A stretch of DNA of 64,000 bases, taken from positions 62,001 to 126,000 of the forward strand of contig JAKSPE010000004.1 in assembly GCA_024405015.1 (NCBI GenBank), written 5' to 3'. Position numbers and translations under genes: made by a program. This document shows, piece by piece, positions 43,463 through 50,960 of the stretch (its first letter is position 1; each line of letters begins with the position of its first letter). This DNA comes from Sphaerochaetaceae bacterium (GTDB lineage Bacteria; Spirochaetota; Spirochaetia; Sphaerochaetales; Sphaerochaetaceae). The notes under the pieces were generated by a model. The model saw only the letters and a program-made list of their open reading frames with translations. It was not told the origin of the DNA and did no database searches.

Positions 43463-43768
43463 GTCCATGGGTCGTTTTCTTGGGGAAATTGCATGATGAG
43501 AATAATCTTCCTTGATAGCTGCTAGGGTCTTTGACAGCTGCGCAGTACAGTGAGAAAGAGACGATTTTCCAAAAACTTTGCACAAGGCAGGAGTTTTGAT
43601 TAAATTCTTTTCAATACTCAGCGTGCAGACATAATGCCACGCCTGTCAGGAACGTTCAGACGACTTCGTGCTTCTTCTTGCTGTGTTGCTTGGGACTCCA
43701 GTCTGATAATAGCGTTCTGCGCTGCAACCCTCTTTCTTTTTATGTATACATGTTTTTCCACAAGGCAG
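43463..43768. other. Intergenic stretch without recognised gene
   Basis: About 300 bases between the tRNA terminator and the TetR promoter. Both strands lack a convincing reading frame, ribosome site or RNA family I recognise. It may be a degraded gene or long leader. Confidence 0.4.
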
Positions 43769-43798
43769 TTGACAGTGCTAACGTTCGTTAACTAACAT
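43769..43798 (+). promoter_or_regulatory. TetR gene promoter with operator in the spacer
   Basis: Consensus -35 TTGACA (43769-43774) and TAACAT (43793-43798, 18-base spacer). The spacer holds TAACG-TT-CGTTA (43779-43790), an inverted repeat placed as in self-repressing TetR genes. Confidence 0.55.
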
Positions 43799-43827
43799 TG
43801 CTTTAGGCAAAGGTAATGGAGGCTGTC

Positions 43828-44421
43828 ATGGAGAAGGTTTCATCCAAAGATCGAATCCTTGATTCGGCACTGGATCTGTTTTCAGAGAAAGGTTATGACG
43901 GGGTGGGTGTGGACCAGATTGCCCAGAACATTGGGCTGAAAGGGCCGTCCATCTACAAGCATTTCAAGGGAAAGGAAGACATTCTGAAATGTCTCATGGA
44001 CAGGTTGGAAACGCACTATCAGAAGAACTTCGGGTCGGTTGAGAATATTGGGGAAGTTCCTTCATCGATGGAGGCTCTGATTGCGTCCTCGATGAAGAGA
44101 ATCGAGTTTACCATGCACGATCCGCAGATCCGTAAAGTCAGAAGATTCCTTAGCATGGAGCAGTTCCGAAACCCTATGATGGCAGAGATAACAACCATGC
44201 ATAGCCTGACTGGAATCCAGAATATGTACAGTAAGATCTTTGCAGCAATGATCGCTCAAAACTTGGTTAAGGCAGAAGATTCTGATGTGTTGGCTTTGGA
44301 ATGGGTATCTACAGTTGCGCTAATGGTCCAGATTTGTGACAGGCAGCCAGAGAAGGAAGTGCAGTGCATGAAGACCATTCAGGAGCACTTTGAGCACTTT
44401 GCCAAGACCTATGCGCTTTAA
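43828..44421 (+). CDS. TetR/AcrR family transcriptional regulator
   Basis: 197 residues. N-terminal helix-turn-helix of TetR type: RILDSALDLFSEKGYDGVGVDQIAQ..GPSIYKHFKGKEDIL (about 7-50); helical ligand-binding remainder. ATG 43828 is preferred over 43816 since GGAGG is five bases before it. The flavodoxin and Ntn-hydrolase genes follow in the same direction with 15- and 6-base gaps and are its likely targets along with itself. Confidence 0.9.
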   Translation: MEKVSSKDRILDSALDLFSEKGYDGVGVDQIAQNIGLKGPSIYKHFKGKEDILKCLMDRLETHYQKNFGSVENIGEVPSSMEALIASSMKRIEFTMHDPQIRKVRRFLSMEQFRNPMMAEITTMHSLTGIQNMYSKIFAAMIAQNLVKAEDSDVLALEWVSTVALMVQICDRQPEKEVQCMKTIQEHFEHFAKTYAL

Positions 44422-44436
44422 TGGAGGATGATGAAG

Positions 44437-44958
44437 ATGGGAAAGATTGATGCAATCGTTTATATGTCAAACGCAGGACATACCAAAAGGTATGCAGAGC
44501 TTCTTGCCAAGGAGACAGGCCTTGCCGTGTATGAGTTGAAGAAGGCCTCAAAGGAAGTGGCAAAGGGCTCTTGTGTGATTTACATGGGATGGCTTCTTGG
44601 TGGCTCCATCAAAGGCTACAAAGAGGCAAAGGCAAAATATGACATCAAGGCTGTCTGTGCTGTCGGCATGGCTCCAAACGGATCTCAGATCAACGATGTC
44701 TACAAAATGAACTCCATTGCAGAAGGCACCCAGGTGTTCACCCTTCAGGGTGGATTTGACAATGAGAGTCTTCATGGCATCTACAAGCTCATGATGGGTT
44801 TCGCTGGCAAGGCTGCCAAGAAGAACCTTGCTACGAAGAAGCACCTGTCGGAAGAGGATCGTCAGATGCTTGAGATGTTTGCAAACGGCAAGGATTCTGT
44901 GAGCGTTGAGAACCTTGCTCCTGTGCTTGCTTGGTACAAGACCTACACTGAGGCCTAA
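44437..44958 (+). CDS. Flavodoxin-like domain protein
   Basis: 173 residues. IDAIVYMSNAGHTKRYAELLAKETGLAVYEL fits the FMN phosphate loop of a flavodoxin (T/S-x-T/H-G-x-T form, here SNAGHT), and IYMGWLLGGSIKGY is the place of the second FMN loop. The last 50 residues are helical (EEDRQMLEMFANGKDSVSV). Three ATGs are in frame (44428, 44431, 44437); the last has GGAGG nine bases upstream. Likely an electron carrier or NAD(P)H-quinone-type reductase regulated by the adjacent TetR; function not assigned. Confidence 0.7.
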   Translation: MGKIDAIVYMSNAGHTKRYAELLAKETGLAVYELKKASKEVAKGSCVIYMGWLLGGSIKGYKEAKAKYDIKAVCAVGMAPNGSQINDVYKMNSIAEGTQVFTLQGGFDNESLHGIYKLMMGFAGKAAKKNLATKKHLSEEDRQMLEMFANGKDSVSVENLAPVLAWYKTYTEA

Positions 44959-44964
44959 AGGCAA

Positions 44965-45660
44965 ATGTGCACAGCGTTCATCAGAAGGGGAAGCGACATC
45001 CTCTATGGTTACAACCTGGATGTGGATCCTGCGGTATGGAATTACAGAGTTGTAAAACGAAAAGGACTGTTCTCGATAGGAATCAAGGTCGGCTCCACCC
45101 TGTATTTGACACATGGGGTGAACAGCCTTGGAAACTTCGGCAATCTTCCGTACATGAATGGACCTGTCTCGGAAAAGGTGGTGCGTCCAAAGGGTTATCA
45201 TCGACTGGATCTTCTGAACGACCGTTACATCAAGGGGACATACAGCTATGACGCTGTGCACGAGATTGTGACCACTCGTCCTGTTGTGAACATTGCAAAT
45301 GTCTCCATGCACTCTCTGATCGGTGATGCCAAAGGTCATATGCTTCTTGTGGAGCCTGGTTTTGGTTGGAAAGAACTGGAAGGTGACTTTGCCGTTGTGA
45401 CGAATTTCCCTGTCCTTATAGAATTGAAGGATTACAGCAATCCGTTCTTCGGTTACGAGCGTTACTGCAAAACAAGACAGATGCTTTCAGAAACTGGGCC
45501 GGATTTCGGTGTTTCTGATGCCCTTGCGGTTTTGAGTCAGGCTTGTCAGGGTGGACAGTGGGGCACCAGGGTGTCCTTTGTGTATTCGCAGAACGAGAAT
45601 GCAGTCTATTATGTCATGGACCGTGACTTTGACAATGTCCAGAGGTGGCAGCTTTCGTAG
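44965..45660 (+). CDS. Ntn-hydrolase, linear amide C-N hydrolase-like
   Basis: 231 residues. MCTAFIRRGSDILYGYNLDVD puts Cys at position 2, the processed nucleophile of the choloylglycine hydrolase/penicillin V acylase group, and NLD matches the family's N/D-x-D. VNSLGNFGNLPYMNG and VVTNFP fit later strands. It is about 90 residues shorter than bile-salt hydrolases, closer to the small acyl-transferase-like (C45/C59-type) enzymes. No signal peptide. It may cleave an N-acyl amide; substrate unknown. Last gene of the TetR cluster. Confidence 0.75.
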   Translation: MCTAFIRRGSDILYGYNLDVDPAVWNYRVVKRKGLFSIGIKVGSTLYLTHGVNSLGNFGNLPYMNGPVSEKVVRPKGYHRLDLLNDRYIKGTYSYDAVHEIVTTRPVVNIANVSMHSLIGDAKGHMLLVEPGFGWKELEGDFAVVTNFPVLIELKDYSNPFFGYERYCKTRQMLSETGPDFGVSDALAVLSQACQGGQWGTRVSFVYSQNENAVYYVMDRDFDNVQRWQLS

Positions 45661-45661
45661 G

Positions 45662-46558
45662 CTAGCGTTCTAACCTCATCTGGTACAGTGGTCCCGTTTC
45701 GGGACTGCTGCACTCACTGACAATTTCAAATCCAACCTTCTCATAGCATGCGATGGCTCTTGTGTTGAAGGTGCGCACCAGAAGCTGTACCGGAATCTGG
45801 CCGTAAAGCTCTTCGATTTTTGCAAGTGCCAGCTCCGTCAGCATTCTGCCGTTTCCCTGTCCGCAGTATTCCGGTTTCATTCCAACTCCAAGCTCTACGT
45901 GGTCGCCTCGATCCATGATGCGAAAGAGGGCCAGAAACTGTCCTTCGCATGTCACTGCGAAGAATTCCTGTTGCCGTTTTGTCTCGTTGGTAATGGACCA
46001 ACCGAGACGCATACATTCTTCCCAACTAGGATAGTTATACACGGAGTAAATATCAGAATAGCGCCAAGAGCACACTTCTTTGGCCTCTTTCTCGGTTAAA
46101 TGGGATACCTGGTAAAGGCTGTAGACGACCTGGAATCTTTCACAAAGGACAGGCGTTCTATTTGAAAAACACAGGTTGTATTCTGCAAGTTCCTTGGTGA
46201 AAAAGTCTTCATGGACACGCCTCCAGTAGGCAAGGCTGCGGTCTCCTTCGCCTTCGCTTGCGGCATGAAGAGCATCCACTTCCTCAAATGGAAGTACCGC
46301 AGTTTTTGTTGTGACAATGATGCACTGGGCCTGTTCTCGGGAATCCAGAATCACACTATAGTCGCCGACCTGTGGTACCGGTTCATCTGGGTCCAAGGCA
46401 TAAAGCTCGTAGGCAGATGCTGTGCCGGTCTTGGTGCCAAGGATGGTGAGAGCCAGAAGGTTGTCTGGCGCAGCGCCATAGGCCCAGGCTTCGTATGGTG
46501 TGTTGATATCTGTATTGCTTTGTGTGCAGTAGCGCTCCCACATCTGTTGTGCTGTCAT
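45662..46558 (-). CDS. ASCH domain fused to GNAT acetyltransferase
   Basis: 298 residues. Residues about 20-140 are an ASCH domain (LLALTILGTKTGTASAYELY, PQVGDYSVILDSREQAQCII, DFFTKELAEYNL), an RNA-binding or amidohydrolase-like fold. Residues about 145-298 are a GNAT domain with the acetyl-CoA loop VGMKPEYCGQGNGRML (R/Q-x-x-G-x-G/A) and NTRAIACYEKVGFEIV. The combination suggests acetylation of a nucleoside, tRNA or nucleotide-like substrate; inference only. GAAGGCAAACC precedes the ATG. Convergent with the Ntn-hydrolase gene, one base apart. Confidence 0.82.
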   Translation of the reverse strand: MTAQQMWERYCTQSNTDINTPYEAWAYGAAPDNLLALTILGTKTGTASAYELYALDPDEPVPQVGDYSVILDSREQAQCIIVTTKTAVLPFEEVDALHAASEGEGDRSLAYWRRVHEDFFTKELAEYNLCFSNRTPVLCERFQVVYSLYQVSHLTEKEAKEVCSWRYSDIYSVYNYPSWEECMRLGWSITNETKRQQEFFAVTCEGQFLALFRIMDRGDHVELGVGMKPEYCGQGNGRMLTELALAKIEELYGQIPVQLLVRTFNTRAIACYEKVGFEIVSECSSPETGPLYQMRLER

Positions 46559-46671
46559 GGTTTGCCTTCTTCAATAATTCATATAAAGAATCTGTTTATG
46601 CGAGCCGGGAGTCAAGTGGCGAAAGAATCAGGTTGGTGCGTTCGTCTTTTTGTTTTCTAATGAAATTGTGT

Positions 46672-46700
46672 TTGACAGATTGGGAAATGAGAGTGATAAT
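46672..46700 (+). promoter_or_regulatory. Promoter of CE15-ABC-GH31-lacI operon
   Basis: TTGACA (46672-46677), 17 bases, GATAAT (46695-46700); transcription would begin near 46707. Confidence 0.7.
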
Positions 46701-46706
46701 TAATAT

Positions 46707-46732
46707 GCAAAACGTTTTGCGCAAAACGTTTA
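46707..46732 (+). promoter_or_regulatory. Tandem LacI-type operators
   Basis: GCAAAACGTTTTGC (46707-46720), a perfect palindrome with the central CG typical of LacI-family sites, is joined directly to GCAAAACGTTTA (46721-46732), a near copy. They cover the predicted start of transcription, so the repressor coded at 53305 would block the operon. Confidence 0.75.
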
Positions 46733-46750
46733 ATTTACTGCGGAGGTGCT

Positions 46751-47833
46751 ATGGCTATTCCTCAGATCTTCAGAGATGAATCGGATAAGAAGAATTGGAA
46801 CAAGAGAAGGGAAGAGATTCTAAGTCTTTTTGAGAACTATGAATATGGCAAAGTACCTGAGATGTGTTTCGATAATCAGGGCTGCATTCTCATGGAACGA
46901 CAGGAGCTTACAAGCGGTCATATCAAGGAATGCTACGGCATGTTCTTCCAGAAAGGAAAGAACTATGCGAACCTCCGCTTTGATCTTGTCTATCGTGAGT
47001 CGGAGAAGAAACTTCCTGTCATGATGCAGGTCGATCCATTCGCCAATAACCCTTTGTTCGTCGCCATGATGAAGAACTATGCGCCAAATGCAAAGATGGA
47101 TGAGAGATTTCCGATGTATGATTTCGCAGATCAGGGAATCGCTGCCATCAATGTTGATGTCGGATCCCTTTCCTTTGACGATCCTGTAAAGAGCAACTTC
47201 GGTATGCTGGAGCTGTATCCACCAGAGGGACCAAACGGATGGTGTGCTCTTGGCGTTTGGGCATGGGCTATGAGCAGAGTAGTTGATTTCATCTATGCCG
47301 ATACCAGATTCGATCTTGATCGCATCATGATTGCCGGTTGCTCAAGAGCCGGTAAGACCGCTCTCTGGGCCGCCGCTCAGGACGAGAGAATCACAGGTGT
47401 ATTTGCCAGCGTAAGCGGATGCTGCGGCAGTGCAATGCACCGTGGAAAGACAGGTGAAAGGATTGCCAGCATCGTCAAGGAGTTCCCTCATTGGTCCTGC
47501 GCAAAGTTCAAGGAGTATGCCGATAGGGAAGAGGAACTTCCATTTGACCAGCATATGCTTCTGGCTCTCATCGCTCCACGTCCTCTGTATATCACAAGTG
47601 CCAGTGAGGATGACTGGGCATGTCCACCAAAGGAGTTCGAGTCCTGCGTTCTTGCAGGTGAGGCTTATCGTGCACTTGGAAAGCGCAGCCTCAGCAGTGA
47701 GGTTTTCCCAGAACCGAACTGTCCGATTTCAGAGGGAACAATCGCTTATCACATTCGAAAAGGACCGCATGGTTGCAAAACCTATGACTGGGAGAATGTG
47801 ATTCCGTTTATGAGAAGAGAACTCAATTTCTGA
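46751..47833 (+). CDS. CE15-like glucuronoyl esterase
   Basis: 360 residues, alpha/beta hydrolase. IMIAGCSRAGKTALWAAAQDERI contains the CE15 signature GCSRxGK with nucleophile Ser (near residue 200); ITSASEDDWACP and HIRKGPHG..DWENVI supply acidic and His positions. CE15 enzymes cut the ester joining glucuronoxylan side chains to lignin alcohols, or related uronate esters. There is no signal peptide, so a small imported uronate ester would be the substrate. First gene of the LacI operon; GCGGAGGTGCT ribosome site. Confidence 0.8.
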   Translation: MAIPQIFRDESDKKNWNKRREEILSLFENYEYGKVPEMCFDNQGCILMERQELTSGHIKECYGMFFQKGKNYANLRFDLVYRESEKKLPVMMQVDPFANNPLFVAMMKNYAPNAKMDERFPMYDFADQGIAAINVDVGSLSFDDPVKSNFGMLELYPPEGPNGWCALGVWAWAMSRVVDFIYADTRFDLDRIMIAGCSRAGKTALWAAAQDERITGVFASVSGCCGSAMHRGKTGERIASIVKEFPHWSCAKFKEYADREEELPFDQHMLLALIAPRPLYITSASEDDWACPPKEFESCVLAGEAYRALGKRSLSSEVFPEPNCPISEGTIAYHIRKGPHGCKTYDWENVIPFMRRELNF

Positions 47834-47888
47834 GTTTTTTGGATAATAATCTGACCACTGTTGAAACAGTGAAAAAAAGGAGAGAAAA

Positions 47889-49139
47889 ATGAAAAGATTA
47901 TTAGCTATCGCCCTGGTTGTTGCTCTTGCACTTTCCTGTGCATTTGCAAACGGATCATCCGAGTCTGCTGCAAAGGTCAAGACTCTGGATATGTTCTGGT
48001 GGTCTGATGGTAACGAAGGTATTGCAATGCAGAAGCTCATTGACGAGTACGAGACACTGCACCCAGAAGTTCACATCAACATCATCGAGGTTCCTTTTGA
48101 CAACATCAGAGAGAAAATCCTCATGTCTGTCGCTGGTGGTGAGGCTCCTGCTATCACAAGAACAACAGAAGGCGTCAGCAACCACTGCTATGAGGCTTTT
48201 GTTGATGTTTCCCAGTACACAGACGGCGAAGCTCTCAAGAGCCAGTTCGTCAGCTCAATCGAGTCATACTATGTAAAGAATGGTGCTATCATCTCTGTTC
48301 CTTCCGACGTTACAGCTAACGGACTTATCGTCAACAAGACAATGTTCGACAAGGCTGGAGTCAAGATCCCAACCGGACCAGAAGATATCTGGACATGGGA
48401 AGAGTTCCGCGAGGCCCTCAGAAAGGTCAAGGCTGCTAACGGACTTGAGTATGCAATGGCAATCGACAATGCATCACACCGCTGGTCAACAATGCTTTAT
48501 GAATTCGGTGGAAGCTTCGCAAACGAGAATGGTGGAAACTTCTCCTCTCCAAACAGCGTAAGAGCAATCGAGTTCACACTTGATATGTTCAAGGAAGGTC
48601 TTATCAACCCAACTCCATGGATCACATTCGAGGATGCAGGTATTCTCTTCAGAGGCGGTCTCGTAGCATGTCAGGTTTCCGGTACATGGAACCTCCAGAA
48701 CTATCATGACAACATCAAGGAGTTCGAGTGGTGCGCAACTTACATGCCATACGATGTCCAGAGATCTTCCACACCTGGTGGAAAGCAGCTTGCAGCTCTC
48801 CAGGGTTCTGGTGTTGAGAAAGAAGCTGTTGATTTCATCCTTTGGGTAACAGCTAAGGAACAGAGCCAGCGTTACTGTGAAGAGGCTATGTTCGTCTCTC
48901 CAAGACTTGACTGTGCTGAACTCAACTATGCATTCTGCGCTGACGACTTCGCTGTATTTGCAAACGAGCTTGCAAACACAGGTTCCGAGGGTGCTTTCGA
49001 CTGGGGTTATCCAGGACTGTCAGCTGCATTCGGAATTGATATCACTTATGACTGGCCAAAGGTCATCAACGGTAGCATGACTGTTGCAGAGCTTTGCGCA
49101 AAGATCGACAAGGATATCAACGATTTCATGGGCAAGTAA
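47889..49139 (+). CDS. ABC sugar importer, solute-binding protein
   Basis: 416 residues. Signal peptide MKRLLAIALVVALALSCAFA with NGSSES behind it, a processing region usual in spirochaetes. KTLDMFWWSDGNEGIAMQKLIDEYETLHPEVHINIIEVPFD is the start of a family-1 (MalE/UgpB type) binding protein. It gathers a sugar, perhaps a glucuronate-bearing oligosaccharide given the CE15 and GH31 neighbours, for the two permeases downstream. GGAGAGAAAA ribosome site; a stable hairpin follows the gene. No ATPase gene is in the operon, so a shared MsmK/UgpC type ATPase (for instance that at 59727) may serve. Confidence 0.92.
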   Translation: MKRLLAIALVVALALSCAFANGSSESAAKVKTLDMFWWSDGNEGIAMQKLIDEYETLHPEVHINIIEVPFDNIREKILMSVAGGEAPAITRTTEGVSNHCYEAFVDVSQYTDGEALKSQFVSSIESYYVKNGAIISVPSDVTANGLIVNKTMFDKAGVKIPTGPEDIWTWEEFREALRKVKAANGLEYAMAIDNASHRWSTMLYEFGGSFANENGGNFSSPNSVRAIEFTLDMFKEGLINPTPWITFEDAGILFRGGLVACQVSGTWNLQNYHDNIKEFEWCATYMPYDVQRSSTPGGKQLAALQGSGVEKEAVDFILWVTAKEQSQRYCEEAMFVSPRLDCAELNYAFCADDFAVFANELANTGSEGAFDWGYPGLSAAFGIDITYDWPKVINGSMTVAELCAKIDKDINDFMGK

Positions 49140-49156
49140 TTTGACTTTACTGTTCT

Positions 49157-49183
49157 CTGGCAGGGGCTTCTGGTCCCTGCCAG
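49157..49183 (+). promoter_or_regulatory. Hairpin after the binding-protein gene
   Basis: CTGGCAGGG / CCCTGCCAG with a nine-base loop, in the gap between binding protein and permease. It lacks a T-run and probably protects the upstream message end, giving more binding protein than permease. Confidence 0.65.
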
Positions 49184-49205
49184 TATCTTAGTGACCAATA
49201 AAAAT

Positions 49206-50096
49206 ATGAAGAAAAAAAGTTCAATCTATTCAACGGAAATGAAGGTCTTCCCTTATCTGATGATTCTTCCTAATTTCCTCATTTTCTTGCTTTTCATCAT
49301 CATTCCATTCTTCTATGGACTCAGGCTTTCCTTCGCAGATTGGAAAGGCCTCGGCTCACCTAAATTCATAGGTCTTGCCAACTATATCGAATTGATGAAG
49401 GATGCAAGCTACTGGAGCTCAATCCTCAGAACTCTGAAGTATGCTGTAATCTATCTTCCGATTGCCATCCTTTTTCCTCTTTTCCTTGCATATCAGTTAG
49501 TGAAGAACAGTAAGATGAAGTCTGTTTACAGAACTATCTTCTACTGGCCTTCCATGATTTCCTATATTGTCGTCGGTATCGGTTTCCGCTTCATCTTTGG
49601 TGATACCACTGGTGTTGTGAACTATTTCATCCAGCTGCTTGGACTTCCAAAGGCCAGCATCATGACGAGTTCAACCGGAGCCTTCATCGTCCTGGTTCTT
49701 GCCTCTCTGTGGTCTGGAACCGGCGGATCCATGATCATTTTCATGGCCGGTCTTGAGAACATCCCTACCACATACTATGAGGCCGCTGAGGTTGATGGTG
49801 CCACTCCATTCCAGCGATTCCTCCATATTACGCTTCCTCTTCTGAAGCCGACACTGTTTTTGATTCTCATTACAGGTATCATCGGAGTCTTCAAAACTTA
49901 CGGTATGGTTTCCGTATTGACCAAGGGTGGTCCTGGAGATGCAACGAAGTTCGTCGTCCAGAGCATCTATGACACTGCATTCCAGAGAGTCCGACTCGGC
50001 TATGCTTGTGCCCAGTCCTTCGCTCTTACCTTCATCCTTGCTCTGTTCACGATCATTCAGTTCAGACTCAACAACGGAGGTGCCGTAAATGACTAA
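49206..50096 (+). CDS. ABC sugar importer, permease (MalF/UgpA type)
   Basis: 296 residues with six predicted membrane spans (first FPYLMILPNFLIFLLFIIIPFF). The cytoplasmic EAA loop reads YYEAAEVDGATPFQRFLHITLPLLKP (near 195-220), which docks on the ATPase. ATG 49206 or GTG 49191 could start the gene; neither has a clear ribosome site. Overlaps the next permease by eight bases. Confidence 0.93.
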   Translation: MKKKSSIYSTEMKVFPYLMILPNFLIFLLFIIIPFFYGLRLSFADWKGLGSPKFIGLANYIELMKDASYWSSILRTLKYAVIYLPIAILFPLFLAYQLVKNSKMKSVYRTIFYWPSMISYIVVGIGFRFIFGDTTGVVNYFIQLLGLPKASIMTSSTGAFIVLVLASLWSGTGGSMIIFMAGLENIPTTYYEAAEVDGATPFQRFLHITLPLLKPTLFLILITGIIGVFKTYGMVSVLTKGGPGDATKFVVQSIYDTAFQRVRLGYACAQSFALTFILALFTIIQFRLNNGGAVND

Positions 50097-50937
50097 TGCA
50101 TTGAATAAGAAGATTGCAAAGCGAAACAGCATCTCTATCCCTATGCATGTTGTCCTTGCAATATTGTCAGTGGTTTTCCTGTTCCCGATTGTCTGGATGT
50201 TCCTGTCATCCTTCAAGGGCTATATTGAGCTCTTCAAGTATCCACCATCACTGTTGCCTGAGAGCTTTGCACCAACAAACTACGTCAAGGCTTTCAAGAC
50301 CGGTAACTGGTTCACCTTCTTCGGCAACACAACCTTTGTCACTGTGATGTCAACAATCCTCTGTGTCGCAATCAGTGAGATGGGTGGCTATGCATTTGCC
50401 AAGTACAAGTTCAAGGGTTCCAATACACTGTTCCTTCTGTTTATCGCAACCTTGATGCTTCCTCTTGAAGTTCTGATGATTCCAATCTTCCTCATGGTCA
50501 AGAAGATGGGTCTTTACAACTCACTTTGGGGTCTGATCATTCCACCTGCAGCAACACCATTTGGAATCTTCCTCATCCGCCAGCATTATCTTTCCATTCC
50601 GAACGAGTACATGCAGAGTGCGAGAATCGATGGAGCCAAGGAGTGGCAGATCTTCCTGCACATCATGCTTCCAGCTGGAAAGTCCATCATGAGCTGTCTT
50701 GCCATCTTCTCCGCTTTGTGGAGATGGAATGACTATATGTGGCCACTTCTGGTTGTCAGAAACACAGAGAAGTTCACTGTTCAGCTTGCACTTGCGACAT
50801 TCCAGGGCCAGTATAATGTTGACTGGCAGACTGTCATTGCCATGAGTGTTGTCACAATGGTTCCTATGATGATCATCTTCGTTATCTTCCAGAAGCAGAT
50901 CATCAATGGAATGGCTCTTTCAGGTTTGAAGGAATAA
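50089..50937 (+). CDS. ABC sugar importer, permease (MalG/UgpE type)
   Basis: 282 residues, six membrane spans; EAA loop near 180 reads YMQSARIDGAKEWQIFLHIMLPAGK. Good GGAGGTG ribosome site inside the end of the previous gene, so the two are made in equal amounts and form the membrane pair. Confidence 0.94.
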   Translation: MTNALNKKIAKRNSISIPMHVVLAILSVVFLFPIVWMFLSSFKGYIELFKYPPSLLPESFAPTNYVKAFKTGNWFTFFGNTTFVTVMSTILCVAISEMGGYAFAKYKFKGSNTLFLLFIATLMLPLEVLMIPIFLMVKKMGLYNSLWGLIIPPAATPFGIFLIRQHYLSIPNEYMQSARIDGAKEWQIFLHIMLPAGKSIMSCLAIFSALWRWNDYMWPLLVVRNTEKFTVQLALATFQGQYNVDWQTVIAMSVVTMVPMMIIFVIFQKQIINGMALSGLKE

Positions 50938-50960
50938 TCGTCAAAGTTCAGAGGTTTCTC

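Noticed and set aside
43343..43585. An 80-codon minus-strand frame across tRNA-Val
   Set aside because: Contains the GGGFEPSTST-type stretch that arises whenever the complement of a tRNA is translated.
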